42,219 nucleotides of DNA from DASTBU01 sp035711845 (GTDB taxonomy: Bacteria > Acidobacteriota > Vicinamibacteria > Vicinamibacterales > 2-12-FULL-66-21). Made by a program: the position numbers and the translations under genes. The DNA lies in assembly GCA_035711845.1 (NCBI GenBank), contig DASTBU010000108.1, forward strand, positions 1 to 42,219, read 5' to 3'. This document shows, in pieces, positions 1 to 8,364 of the stretch. Numbering within the stretch: the first letter of the stretch is position 1; each line of letters begins with the position of its first letter. The notes below the pieces were generated by a model. That model searched no databases, was not told the origin of the DNA, and saw only the letters and a list, made by a program, of their open reading frames with translations.

Positions 1-88
1 CCGCGTCGTATGCTCAACACCAGTGAATCGCGGGAGTAGGCATCGGGCCGTCGCGTGCGTGGCTGGCCGCCCTGCCGCGATCCTGCGG

Positions 89-1735
89 TCAGCGTGGTTT
101 CACGACGCGCAAATCGAGCACGCGCTCTTCCTCGCGGGCGAGGGTGATGCGTTCGGCGATGTCCACGAGACGAGCCCAGCGGCTCTGGTCGAGCGGATTG
201 AACTCGGCGCCGCCGGAAGCGAGGGCGACGATGAAATAATCGCCGGCGCGCTGCGGCCCCAGACGGAACGTGCCGCCGCGCGAGATCGGCACGTCCGAGG
301 ACTCGTGGTAGCCCCATCGCGCTTTCCCGGCCGGGAACATCAGCACGCGGCCGCCGCGGGCAGGGTTCCCGCGGTCGTCGGTCACACGTCCGGCGACCGT
401 CGCGCCGCGATTGCTCAGCACGACCTCGAGCGCAACCCGGTCGCCGCCGTCCCTGAACTCGGTAGGAACGCCGAAGATTTCCCTGTTCTCGTACCGGATC
501 GACTTGACGTACCAGCCGCGAGGGACGTTGTAGACGTCGAGGGTGCGGCTGGCAGTTATCCCCTCGAGCGTGAAGGTTCGGTCCTCTCCTACGTGTGCTG
601 GGGAGCCGCCTAAATCAGTGCTTGCACCTGCGGCCAGGCGAGCGGCGATGAACAAGCCGCTCCCCGGCGGGCGCGGGAAGGCTGCGGCCGGATCGTCCAG
701 CAGTATTCGACCTCGTACCGTAACCGTCCTGACCAGCCGCAAAACGATCCCATCCAGATCTTCTGAATCCGGCTCAAGCGAAAGCGGATAGTACGCTGCC
801 TCCAGCTCGCGCCGATGTTCAGGACGGTTCGGCCCGCCGATTTCGGCGGTAAGGGTGTAGTTCCCTGGTGCGAGGTTCTCGATGCTGAACGTTCCGTCGC
901 TGCCAGCCGTCCTGTAACTGCCCATGCTGCCGCCGGCGTACTTCATCTCGAGGCCTACCGAGGCAGCGGGCACCGGTGCACCTGTCGAATCGACGACCGT
1001 GCCAGAGATCCGGAAGGTCCGGCCGCGGCGCATCACGATAGGGAGGTTCTCGATATCCGCGTTCTCGAGGACAACTGCTTCTGCTTCCGCTTCCGACGCG
1101 GCGGACGGATAGCAGGTTCGGACGAAGCGCTCGCGTTCCGATCGACGCCCCGAGCCGGATATGCCGATCATCTCCTGCTGCGCGCATACGACGTAGGGTC
1201 CAGGCGCGAGGCCATAGATTCGCAGCCGTCCCTTGTCGTCCGTCGACCGTCCCATCTCCCTCGCCGCGATCCGTCCGCTTTCCGCGCGTTTCATCTCAAC
1301 GGACAGGCCGGCCAGGGGGCCTCCCCACTCGTCGACGACGCGCACCGTGATCGCACGCGCGCGCGTCAGGGCTACGTCCAAACCCTCGTGGGCTTCTCCG
1401 GACTTCAACACGAGAGGTCTCCCGCGTGGGTCAGCCAGGTTTTGCGGCAGGTATGTGCGACGAAACGGCCCGGCCTCAACGAACCAGACGTACTGGCCGG
1501 GAACGAGGCCAGTGAATTCGTATCGGCCCTGCGAATCGGTCAGTGCCGACACCAGCTCGGGACTGTTCATTCTATTGAGACGTACGACCGCCCGTGGGAT
1601 CGGCTGACCGGTCGCCCTGTCGGTGACGCGGCCGCGTAGCGTAGCGGGCTCCTCCTGGCCGGCGCCAGCAGTCTGATGGTCACCTTGCAGAGCGGTCTGA
1701 AACAAGGCGAGCAGGAGTAACAGGGTCGGAATCAT
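89..1735 (-). CDS. Secreted carboxypeptidase-regulatory-like (CarboxypepD_reg) repeat protein, paralogue A
   Basis: A 548-residue protein with an N-terminal hydrophobic signal (IPTLLLLLALFQTAL) followed by several beta-sandwich repeats of the carboxypeptidase regulatory-like type. Their signatures are LRGRVTDRATGQPIPRAVV near residue 33, ISGTVVDSTGAPVPAASV near 243 and VAGRVTDDRGNPARGG near 447. The G-x-Y-x-F/L-x-x-L-x-P-G motif that closes such repeats (GRYEFTGLVPGQY) is present. No peptidase residues are seen, so it is probably an exported binding or structural protein; these domains are common in acidobacterial surface proteins. Its ATG overlaps the stop codon of the upstream paralogue (ATGA, 1732-1735), so the two are translationally coupled. 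The substrate is unknown. Confidence 0.85.
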   Translation of the reverse strand: MIPTLLLLLALFQTALQGDHQTAGAGQEEPATLRGRVTDRATGQPIPRAVVRLNRMNSPELVSALTDSQGRYEFTGLVPGQYVWFVEAGPFRRTYLPQNLADPRGRPLVLKSGEAHEGLDVALTRARAITVRVVDEWGGPLAGLSVEMKRAESGRIAAREMGRSTDDKGRLRIYGLAPGPYVVCAQQEMIGISGSGRRSERERFVRTCYPSAASEAEAEAVVLENADIENLPIVMRRGRTFRISGTVVDSTGAPVPAASVGLEMKYAGGSMGSYRTAGSDGTFSIENLAPGNYTLTAEIGGPNRPEHRRELEAAYYPLSLEPDSEDLDGIVLRLVRTVTVRGRILLDDPAAAFPRPPGSGLFIAARLAAGASTDLGGSPAHVGEDRTFTLEGITASRTLDVYNVPRGWYVKSIRYENREIFGVPTEFRDGGDRVALEVVLSNRGATVAGRVTDDRGNPARGGRVLMFPAGKARWGYHESSDVPISRGGTFRLGPQRAGDYFIVALASGGAEFNPLDQSRWARLVDIAERITLAREEERVLDLRVVKPR

Positions 1736-3402
1736 CGGACTGCAGGTGGCAGGCTTTTCAACGGGAGATCGAACGTTCGCGTATCGCCTTCGATGAGCCT
1801 CACGCGTGTGGCGATCGCCGCGACGTCGTCCAGCCGACGTCTGTGCTCGCTGAAGAACGTCAACGCATCAGCGTGTTTGAGTGCCGCGATGAGGTACTCG
1901 CCAGGCGCTCGCGGCCCGAGCTTCACCACGCCATCCGGCGATGGTGTCGTCTCCATGAGCCAGGTGCCGCCGTTCCACCGCACGGGATCGGCGGGCAGGA
2001 TCACCAGGCGGTACGATGTGTCGGCCTGTCCCTGCTCGTCGGTCACCCGAACGGATGCATTCGCCACGCGGTTCGTGAGCACGATCTCGAGATGCCGCGG
2101 CGCCTCCGCGTCGCCGAGGTCGACAGGGATATCAGTCACGTCCCGTCGGTCGACACGGACGGACTGCACCGCCCAGCCGTCGGGCAGCCCCCGGATTCCC
2201 ACGATGAGCGGGAGACGGTAGAGCCCGGTGAGCGTGAACTCCAGGTTGTCGTCGACAGCCGAAAACGGCGGCTGCGAGGGGACGGCTCGGTCAACGTCAG
2301 CGGGCGGCCGCGTCTGTACCACCATCGTCAACCGGTTCGGGGCCGGTGCCGGACTGCCCTCGAAGACAACGCGCCCCTTGACGGTCGTCGCTCTGGCGAG
2401 CGAAACCGCGACGCCGGAGAGATCGCCGGTCACGTCGACCCAGGCGTAGCCCATCTCCAGCGGGCGCTCCGTTGCGCACCGCTGGTCGGGCGGGCAGCCG
2501 ATTGACGCGACCACGACGTGACGGCCCGGCGTGACGCCTTTCAGCGTGAACTGCCCGTTGCGGCTCGAGTCGTTCGAAGACACCTGCGGGTCTTCGAGAG
2601 AGTACGCCTTCACGAAGGCCGCTTCGACAGGCGCTCCCGTCGCGTCCACGACCGAACCGGATACCGAATACGCGCCGGTGCGCTGCATCCGGATGTCTAT
2701 CCCGAGTGCGTCGGCCGTTGTCACCACCACGTCGCTGGCACCGACTTCTGTAACCGAGCCCGGATGGCACGTGCGCACGAGCCGCGACGCATCCGCGGCA
2801 TCGACGTATGCGTCCCCCACGTCGGCACAGACGCGATATCTGCCCGGCGCGAGCCTGAACGCGCGGAACAGACCCCGATCGTCGGACTGCGCCTGCGAAA
2901 GCGTCGTCCCGTCCATGCGCACGATCTCAATCTGCACGCCGGCCATGGGCTCGTCCCACGGATCGACCACGCGCCCCTCGATCGCCAGCGCGCGTACGAG
3001 GGCGATGTCGACGGCGGATCGCCGCTCTCCAGCCTTCACGCGGAGGGTCGAAACCCGCTGGGTTGCCGTGTGCATCCCCCCGGGCTCGCTGTGGCCGAAG
3101 ATCTGTCGCAGATGCGTTGCCCTCAGTTCCGGCGGGCCGGCCTGGACGACATACTCACCGGGCTCGACGTCTGGGAATGCGTAGCGGCCGTCTGCATCCG
3201 CCACGGTTTCGAAGCCTGTCGGACTCCCCGGTTTTGCGAGCATGACGATCGCGCGGGTGATGGGCTGGCCGGAGCCCTGCTCGGTGATGCGACCGGACAG
3301 CGTTGCGGCAGGCGACGATCGAGCAGGCGCAGAGGCGTCGCGTGGCGGGGTCTGGGTCTGAGCCTGCGCGACGATGACGGCCAGGAACAACAGGACGGGC
3401 AT
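1732..3402 (-). CDS. Secreted carboxypeptidase-regulatory-like repeat protein, paralogue B
   Basis: A 556-residue exported protein. A short signal segment (PVLLFLAVIVAQAQ) is followed by CarboxypepD_reg-like repeats: LSGRITEQGSGQPITRAIV near residue 35, IEGRVVDPWDEPMAGVQIE near 137, VSGSVVDATGAPVEAAFV near 249 and a later VKGRVVFEG strand. Domain order and spacing match the downstream gene closely enough to suggest a tandem duplication. It is first in the two-gene unit and reads into paralogue A through a 4-bp start/stop overlap. Only 45 bp separate it from the DNA ligase stop upstream, so all three genes could share one transcript. No catalytic motif is visible; role in the cell envelope is inference. 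Confidence 0.85.
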   Translation of the reverse strand: MPVLLFLAVIVAQAQTQTPPRDASAPARSSPAATLSGRITEQGSGQPITRAIVMLAKPGSPTGFETVADADGRYAFPDVEPGEYVVQAGPPELRATHLRQIFGHSEPGGMHTATQRVSTLRVKAGERRSAVDIALVRALAIEGRVVDPWDEPMAGVQIEIVRMDGTTLSQAQSDDRGLFRAFRLAPGRYRVCADVGDAYVDAADASRLVRTCHPGSVTEVGASDVVVTTADALGIDIRMQRTGAYSVSGSVVDATGAPVEAAFVKAYSLEDPQVSSNDSSRNGQFTLKGVTPGRHVVVASIGCPPDQRCATERPLEMGYAWVDVTGDLSGVAVSLARATTVKGRVVFEGSPAPAPNRLTMVVQTRPPADVDRAVPSQPPFSAVDDNLEFTLTGLYRLPLIVGIRGLPDGWAVQSVRVDRRDVTDIPVDLGDAEAPRHLEIVLTNRVANASVRVTDEQGQADTSYRLVILPADPVRWNGGTWLMETTPSPDGVVKLGPRAPGEYLIAALKHADALTFFSEHRRRLDDVAAIATRVRLIEGDTRTFDLPLKSLPPAVR

Positions 3403-3447
3403 CTCAGGCGTCGCCGAAGATTCTACTCCCGGGATGCGACCCTGTGC

Positions 3448-4605
3448 CTACTTCCCCTTGGGCCGGTCTCCCTGACTCGCCCCGAACACCTTCTCCAGCT
3501 CGTACGGGGTCGTCACCTCGAGCTGATCGTAGCGGCAGTCATCTGGCGTCCTGTCGGGCCGCCAGCGGAGGAAGACTGCGGCGTGGCGGAAGCGATCCCC
3601 CTGCATGTGGTCGTACTTGACCTCGCAGACCCGCTCGATGCGCAGCGGTTCCCACGAGAGATCCTTGCCCGCGCTCCAGCGGCTCTGGCCGCCTGGCATG
3701 CGGGCGAACTCGGCCGCGGGGCCCGCCCATTCGCGCCACGGGTGATCCTTCAGCGCATCCTTCCGCAGCGGCGCAAGCTCCTTCGCCAGGCTCCTGCGCG
3801 TGTCCATCGTGAAGGCGGACGTCACGCCGACGTGCTGGAGCCGATCCTTGTCGTCGTACAGCCCGAGCAGGAGCGATCCGATCGTGTCGCCGCCGCTCTT
3901 GTGCCACCGGAAGCCGGCCACCACGCAGTCGGCCGTGCGCGCGTGCTTCACCTTGAACATGGCGCGCTTGCCTGGCTGATAGGCTGCGTCCTCCGGCTTG
4001 GCGATCACGCCGTCGAGGCCGGCTCCCTCGAACTCGTTCAGCCACTCGGCCGCGGTCTTTCGATCCCGCGTCATCGGCGTCAGGTGGATCGGGGGCGCCA
4101 CGCCGCTCAGCAGCGCTTCCAGCTTCTCGCGACGATCGTTCTGTGGCCTCTCGCGGATGTCCTGACCGTCGATTGCGAGCAGGTCGAAGGCGACGAAAGA
4201 CGACGGCGTTTCCTTGGCGAGCTTCGCCACGCGGGACTCCGCTGGATGAAGCCGCAGCTGGAGGGCGTCGAAGTCCAGCCCCCTCGGCCCGGCGATGACG
4301 ATTTCACCGTCGAGGACGCAGTCCGGCGGCAGCTTCTCCAGGATCTCCTGGTGCAGCTCCGGAAAGTAGCGGTCGAGCGGCCGCAGATCCCGGCTCTGGA
4401 TGAAGACGTCCGACTTGCCGCGAAACACGATCGCGCGAAAGCCGTCCCACTTGGGCTCGAAGAGAAAGCCCTCTCCGATTGGCAGGCCCTCCGCGATTTT
4501 CGCCAGCATTGGCTCGATGGGCGGAGCGATCGGGTAACGGCCTGGGTCCGGCGGGCGCTCGAGGGGACGTTTGGGCGCTACGGAACGCGGTTGTCGTGCG
4601 GCCAT
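3448..4605 (-). CDS. ATP-dependent DNA ligase (LigC/LigD-ligase type)
   Basis: The nucleotidyltransferase domain carries motif I EPKWDGFRA, whose lysine (residue 52 from this start) would form the ligase-AMP intermediate. Further motifs are SRDLRPLDRYFPEL, the LDGEIVI segment, FVAFDLLAIDG, EGVIAK-like GLDGVIAKPEDAAYQPGKR and FKVKHARTADCVV, followed by an OB-fold region with LSWEPLRIERVCEVKYD. The 385-residue length fits a stand-alone ligase; no primase, phosphoesterase or Ku gene is adjacent. I chose the ATG at 4605 over a GTG at 4626 because a CATAAT hexamer lies 6 bp upstream of the ATG, which would make the GTG lie in the promoter. It probably seals nicks in repair; a role in end joining would need Ku elsewhere in the genome. 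Confidence 0.9.
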   Translation of the reverse strand: MAARQPRSVAPKRPLERPPDPGRYPIAPPIEPMLAKIAEGLPIGEGFLFEPKWDGFRAIVFRGKSDVFIQSRDLRPLDRYFPELHQEILEKLPPDCVLDGEIVIAGPRGLDFDALQLRLHPAESRVAKLAKETPSSFVAFDLLAIDGQDIRERPQNDRREKLEALLSGVAPPIHLTPMTRDRKTAAEWLNEFEGAGLDGVIAKPEDAAYQPGKRAMFKVKHARTADCVVAGFRWHKSGGDTIGSLLLGLYDDKDRLQHVGVTSAFTMDTRRSLAKELAPLRKDALKDHPWREWAGPAAEFARMPGGQSRWSAGKDLSWEPLRIERVCEVKYDHMQGDRFRHAAVFLRWRPDRTPDDCRYDQLEVTTPYELEKVFGASQGDRPKGK

Positions 4606-4611
4606 GCCAGC

Positions 4612-4617
4612 ATTATG
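4612..4617 (-). promoter_or_regulatory. -10-like box of the DNA ligase gene (possible leaderless start)
   Basis: CATAAT on the minus strand, with six bases (GCTGGC) between it and the ATG. Transcription would then begin at or next to the start codon. No Shine-Dalgarno sequence or good -35 box is seen, so this is a hexamer-level call only. Confidence 0.35.
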
Positions 4618-4753
4618 CCGCCGCACGAACCCGCTCGCGAAGATCGACGACTTGGAAGGAGGAGGTGATGCAGCTACTCCTGCCGAAGAGACAGCGCCGG
4701 GTGGACGCGGCGCGCCGGCATCCAGCGTGGCCAGCAGCGCGACAGCCAGAACG

Positions 4754-4759
4754 TATAAT
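4754..4759 (+). promoter_or_regulatory. -10 box (TATAAT) of the Ser/Thr kinase gene
   Basis: A perfect TATAAT ends 13 bp before the ATG at 4773, giving a predicted leader of about 6-7 nt with no Shine-Dalgarno sequence. No convincing -35 hexamer is seen 16-18 bp upstream. The 167 bp between the ligase and kinase starts hold both divergent promoters. Confidence 0.45.
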
Positions 4760-4772
4760 CACGCAGTCCCCC

Positions 4773-7397
4773 ATGACACTTGCCCCTGCTACCCGGGTCG
4801 GACCGTACGAGGTCATCGCGCCGCTCGGTGCCGGCGGGATGGGAGAGGTCTACCGGGCGCGGGACAACAGGCTCGGGCGAGATGTCGCGATCAAGATCCT
4901 CCCTGCGGGCCTCTCCTCGGACCCGGAGCGTCTGCGCCGGTTCGAGCAGGAGGCGAAGGCGGCCGCCGCGCTCAATCATCCAGGCATCCTGGCCGTGTAC
5001 GACGTCGGGACGCACGATGGCTGGCCGTATATCGTGTCCGAGCTGCTCGACGGCGAAACGCTGCGGGCGCATGCGAGTCGGCCGCTGCCTCCGCGACGGG
5101 CGATCGACTACGCCCTCCAGATTGCGCACGGACTGGCTGCTGCCCACGACAAGGGAATCGTCCATCGCGATCTGAAACCCGAGAACATCATCACGACGTC
5201 CACCGGACGGGCCAAGATCCTCGACTTCGGTCTGGCGAAGCTCGTTCAGCCGTTCGCCTCCCCGGCCGCCGACGGATATCAACCCACGATCGCTCGCGAA
5301 ACCCAGCCGGGTGTCGTGATGGGGACAGTAGGCTACATGTCGCCCGAACAGGTGCGCGGCGAGGCCGCCGACCATCGGTCCGACATCTTCGCATTCGGCG
5401 CCATTCTCTACGAGCTGCTGTCGGGCAGGCGCGCGTTCAGCAAGGCGTCAGTGCCGGAGACGCTGACCGCAATCCTCAATGATGAGCCGCCCGACTTACC
5501 AGCCGAATCAGGTATTGCTCCCGGTCTGCAGCGGATAGTCGATCGATGCCTGCAGAAGAATCCCGGCGCGCGATTCCAGTCCGCGCACGATCTCGCGTTT
5601 GCCCTGGAGCAACTTTCTGCGACCTCGAGCTCGGTCGCCGTTCCCCACACTTTGAAAGCTCTCCCGCCGTCCTGGCTGCCCTGGACGTTGTTCGCGGCAG
5701 CGGCCCTGGCCTGCGCCGGTCTCGCGGTGTTCGCGCTCTTCGACGGCCGACAGAGCCCGTCTGGCGCACAGACGTACCGGTTCATGGTGGAGCCGCCGGG
5801 AAGCTTCAGCGGCACGGCCAGCGGAAGCTTCGTCGCCGTGTCGCCTGACGGACGTCGACTGGCGTTTGCCGCCAACAGGGCGGGGGGGAGTGTCCTGTGG
5901 GTCCAGGCTCTGGATTCGTTAACGGCCCAGCCGCTCGAGGAGACCGAGCACGCCTACGGTCCGTTCTGGTCTCCGGACAGTCGATCGGTAGGGTTCTTCG
6001 CCGGCGGCAAGCTGAAGAAAATCCCCGCAACCGGCGGCCCGGCTCAGACGGTCGCCGACGTGCCGCGGATCTCGGCCGGCGCAACCTGGAACCAATCTGG
6101 AACCATCCTCTTCGCCACCATTCCCGGACCAATCCAGAGAGTCCCAGACACTGGTGGTACACCCGTCGCTGTCACGTCGCTCGAGAGTTCGGATCCTGAA
6201 GAAATGCACCTCTTCCCGCTCTTCCTCCCCGATGGCAAACGGTTTCTGTTCCTCCTGCGACACAGAGACCCGGAGAACATCGGCATCTACGTCAAGGCCC
6301 TCGACTCGAGCGAGGTGCGCCTCGTCGCTCGCGTCGACTCGAAGTTCGCCTACACTCAACCCGGCTACCTCGTTTATGCCCGCGACGGGTTGCTGATGGC
6401 TCAACCCTTCGACGCGGACCGCGCCGTCACGACAGGGGACGCCATCCCGACATCGGAGCGCATCGAGCAGTTCCCGGCCACGGGGAACATCCAGATGTCG
6501 TTGTCCGTGAACGGCGTGCTCGTCTACTGGGGCACTTCGCAAACGGTTCTGAGCCAGCTTGCCTGGATGGACCGGCGGGGCGTCGTCATCGGCCCCGTTG
6601 GCGAGCCGGGCCCATACCGGAATCCGCGGCTGTCACCGGACGGCAAGCGCGTTGCCGTCGAGTCGGTGGACAGTACCGGCAACAGGGACATCTGGCTCGT
6701 CGAAACGTCGAGAGGAACACGGACACGTTTCACGTTCGACCCCGGACGCGACGCGGGGCCGGTCTGGTCGCCAGATGGGAGCGCAATCGCCTGGCAGGCT
6801 GCCCGGGACCTGCGGATGCGGCCGATCAGGGGGGGCAAGGAGGAGATCTTGTACGATGAACCCTGGATTCCGGATGACTGGCACGAAAGCGGACTCCTCT
6901 GCCACCCGCCACAGCCTCGCCAGATCGGGTTCCTGGTCCTTGGCGATCGGAACAGGACGATGAAGCCCGCCGTCGAGGGGCAGTCCATCACGACGCACGG
7001 ACGGCTGTCACCGGACGGACGCTGGCTGGCATACACGTCCACCGAGTCGGGACGATTCGAGGTCGACCTCCGGAGCTTCCCGTCGGGACCTGTCAGGGCA
7101 CGCGTGTCGACCGACGGCGGCGTTCAGCCGAAATGGCGCGCTGACGGCAAGGAACTCTTCTATCTCGGCATGGACTCGACGCTGATGGCCGTGTCTCTGA
7201 ACCTCGGGGAGGGCATTCAGCCTGAACGCCCGCGGCCGCTCTTTCGTACGGGCATTCCGACGATTACGGGAACGTTCTGGCATCAGTACGACCTCAGTCC
7301 GGATGGACAGCGATTCCTCGTCAACGTTCCGCTCTCCGCGGCGTCCAGCAGGGTGACGATCGTCACTGATTGGCCCGCGCTGTTGAGGGCGCAATAG
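4773..7397 (+). CDS. Membrane Ser/Thr protein kinase with C-terminal WD40/TolB-like propeller
   Basis: An 874-residue PknB-type kinase. The N-terminal kinase domain (about 10-280) has the glycine loop LGAGGMGEVY, catalytic Lys41 in VAIKIL, HRDLKPEN at 131-138 and DFG at 151-153, so it looks active. One transmembrane helix (about 303-325, LPWTLFAAAALACAGLAVFALF) leads to an extracytoplasmic propeller with repeated S-P-D-G/S blade motifs (VSPDGRRLAF, WSPDSRSVGF, LSPDGKRVAV, WSPDGSAIAW, LSPDGRWLAY, LSPDGQRFLV). This architecture suggests an outside-sensing kinase that phosphorylates cytoplasmic targets; ligand and substrate are unknown. The reading frame is open upstream to 4479, but that part lies in antisense of the ligase, and homology begins at the ATG at 4773. 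Its last 35 bp overlap the convergent SRPBCC gene. Confidence 0.93.
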   Translation: MTLAPATRVGPYEVIAPLGAGGMGEVYRARDNRLGRDVAIKILPAGLSSDPERLRRFEQEAKAAAALNHPGILAVYDVGTHDGWPYIVSELLDGETLRAHASRPLPPRRAIDYALQIAHGLAAAHDKGIVHRDLKPENIITTSTGRAKILDFGLAKLVQPFASPAADGYQPTIARETQPGVVMGTVGYMSPEQVRGEAADHRSDIFAFGAILYELLSGRRAFSKASVPETLTAILNDEPPDLPAESGIAPGLQRIVDRCLQKNPGARFQSAHDLAFALEQLSATSSSVAVPHTLKALPPSWLPWTLFAAAALACAGLAVFALFDGRQSPSGAQTYRFMVEPPGSFSGTASGSFVAVSPDGRRLAFAANRAGGSVLWVQALDSLTAQPLEETEHAYGPFWSPDSRSVGFFAGGKLKKIPATGGPAQTVADVPRISAGATWNQSGTILFATIPGPIQRVPDTGGTPVAVTSLESSDPEEMHLFPLFLPDGKRFLFLLRHRDPENIGIYVKALDSSEVRLVARVDSKFAYTQPGYLVYARDGLLMAQPFDADRAVTTGDAIPTSERIEQFPATGNIQMSLSVNGVLVYWGTSQTVLSQLAWMDRRGVVIGPVGEPGPYRNPRLSPDGKRVAVESVDSTGNRDIWLVETSRGTRTRFTFDPGRDAGPVWSPDGSAIAWQAARDLRMRPIRGGKEEILYDEPWIPDDWHESGLLCHPPQPRQIGFLVLGDRNRTMKPAVEGQSITTHGRLSPDGRWLAYTSTESGRFEVDLRSFPSGPVRARVSTDGGVQPKWRADGKELFYLGMDSTLMAVSLNLGEGIQPERPRPLFRTGIPTITGTFWHQYDLSPDGQRFLVNVPLSAASSRVTIVTDWPALLRAQ

Positions 7398-7839
7398 CCT
7401 TGTTCAGCACCTCGCCAAGCGCGCCGAGCATCTTCGTCCAGCCAGCCTGAGTACGATCTGCATAGTCGGCCCAGTCCGGGTGCAGTTCGTGCGTGAGCGT
7501 CACCTCGCATCCGGACCCGTCTGGAACGATCTCCACGACGACGCGGCTGCTGGCTCCCCCGCCAACTCCCCACGTGAACACCAGCCGCCGCGGCCGATCG
7601 ATCTCCAGGTAGCGTCCGAGGTGATCGATATCCTCCCCTTGACGCCGAACGAGAAATGAGAACGAACCGCCGACCCGGGGGTCGACGGAGATACGAAGGA
7701 CTTCTTCATCACGGAGCGTCGGGCCGAACATCCACTGGCCGATCAACGCGGGCGACAGCCAGGCGTCGAACACCCGGTCGGGCGCGGCCGATTCGAACCG
7801 GTGGACCACCGTGACTTTGATATCGGAACCTGTCTGCAT
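7363..7839 (-). CDS. SRPBCC/AHSA1-family protein
   Basis: A 158-residue START-like helix-grip protein of the activator-of-Hsp90-homology type. It has VVHRFESAAPDRVFDAWLSP at the N-terminus, followed by IGQWMFGP, DPRVGGSFSFLV, GRYLEIDRPRRLVFTW and the C-terminal helix GWTKMLGALGEVL. Such proteins bind small hydrophobic ligands in a deep cavity, and no catalytic residues are predicted. It starts 3 bp after the stop of the ArsR-family repressor, an operon pairing seen widely in bacteria where the repressor controls both genes. The start is fixed by that spacing. Its 3' end overlaps the end of the kinase gene on the other strand by 35 bp. The ligand is unknown. Confidence 0.9.
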   Translation of the reverse strand: MQTGSDIKVTVVHRFESAAPDRVFDAWLSPALIGQWMFGPTLRDEEVLRISVDPRVGGSFSFLVRRQGEDIDHLGRYLEIDRPRRLVFTWGVGGGASSRVVVEIVPDGSGCEVTLTHELHPDWADYADRTQAGWTKMLGALGEVLNKAIAPSTARANQ

Positions 7840-7842
7840 GAT

Positions 7843-8199
7843 TCATCCCTTCTTCTTCGATCCGGGGGCACTCGTGCGTTCGAGCAGGGCCTCGAGCACG
7901 TCCAGGCGCCTCGTCCACAATGTGCGCTGGGTCTCCATCCAGGCGGAGGCCTCGGCGATCGGTCCGGGGTTGAGTGTCAGGTAGTGTTCGCGGCCGTCGC
8001 GACGCCGCCGGACGAGCTGCGCCCGCTCGAGGATCCGAATGTGCTTCGAGACCGCATTCAACGACACGTCGAACGGCTGCGCCAGCTCGGTGACGCGCGC
8101 TTCGCCACGCGACAGCCGCTTCAGGATGGCGCGCCGGGTCGGATCGGCGAGCGCAATGAGCGTGTGATCGAGGCTCGTTCGGTCGGCGGTGAGCGCCAT
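7843..8199 (-). CDS. ArsR-family winged-helix repressor (SRPBCC-linked type)
   Basis: A 118-residue DNA-binding protein. It starts LDHTLIALADPTRRAILKRL, the typical opening helix of metal-independent ArsR/SdpR-like regulators. A recognition helix follows in VTELAQPFDVSLNAVSKHIRIL, then the wing in LVRRRRDGREHYLTLN and a basic, lysine-rich tail. No ArsR metal-binding cysteine motif (CxC) is seen, so the inducer is probably not a metal. I chose the ATG at 8199 rather than the GTG at 8235, because the GTG lies upstream of the -10 box. The gene sits just upstream of the SRPBCC gene and its promoter contains a palindrome overlapping the -10 and start codon, so autorepression is likely. Confidence 0.9.
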   Translation of the reverse strand: MALTADRTSLDHTLIALADPTRRAILKRLSRGEARVTELAQPFDVSLNAVSKHIRILERAQLVRRRRDGREHYLTLNPGPIAEASAWMETQRTLWTRRLDVLEALLERTSAPGSKKKG

Positions 8200-8246
8200 A
8201 ATCAACCAATAGGTTGAATATACCCGGTGTCCCACCCTGAGGTCAA
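8198..8246 (-). promoter_or_regulatory. Promoter and overlapping palindromic operator of the arsR-SRPBCC operon
   Basis: On the minus strand, TTGACC (8241-8246) and TATATT (8217-8222) are spaced 18 bp apart, a good sigma-70-type promoter. A dyad with 10-bp arms (8198-8207 and 8212-8221, nine of ten positions paired, core TCAACC-N4-GGTTGA) covers the -10 box, the predicted transcription start and the first base pairs of the ATG. This position would block RNA polymerase and explains autoregulation by the ArsR-type protein. Confidence 0.75.
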
Positions 8247-8364
8247 TTGCACTCGCGGCCGCCGACCGCGTGCTGGACGAGCTCGCTGCGCCGGCACCGA
8301 CGGACGCCGGCGCGGCGGAAAAGCACTGACGGCGCGGTCCACAGATGAGCCCTGCCGCCGTGGC

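Noticed and set aside
1..88. Part of a gene at the left edge
   Set aside because: The open frame that covers it runs antisense through the first CarboxypepD_reg-like gene and has shadow-frame composition; 88 bases are too few to judge.
2518..4668. A 716-codon open frame on the plus strand
   Set aside because: It is antisense to the second carboxypeptidase-regulatory-like gene and the DNA ligase, both with clear domains; its Arg/His-rich translation is typical of high-GC shadow frames.
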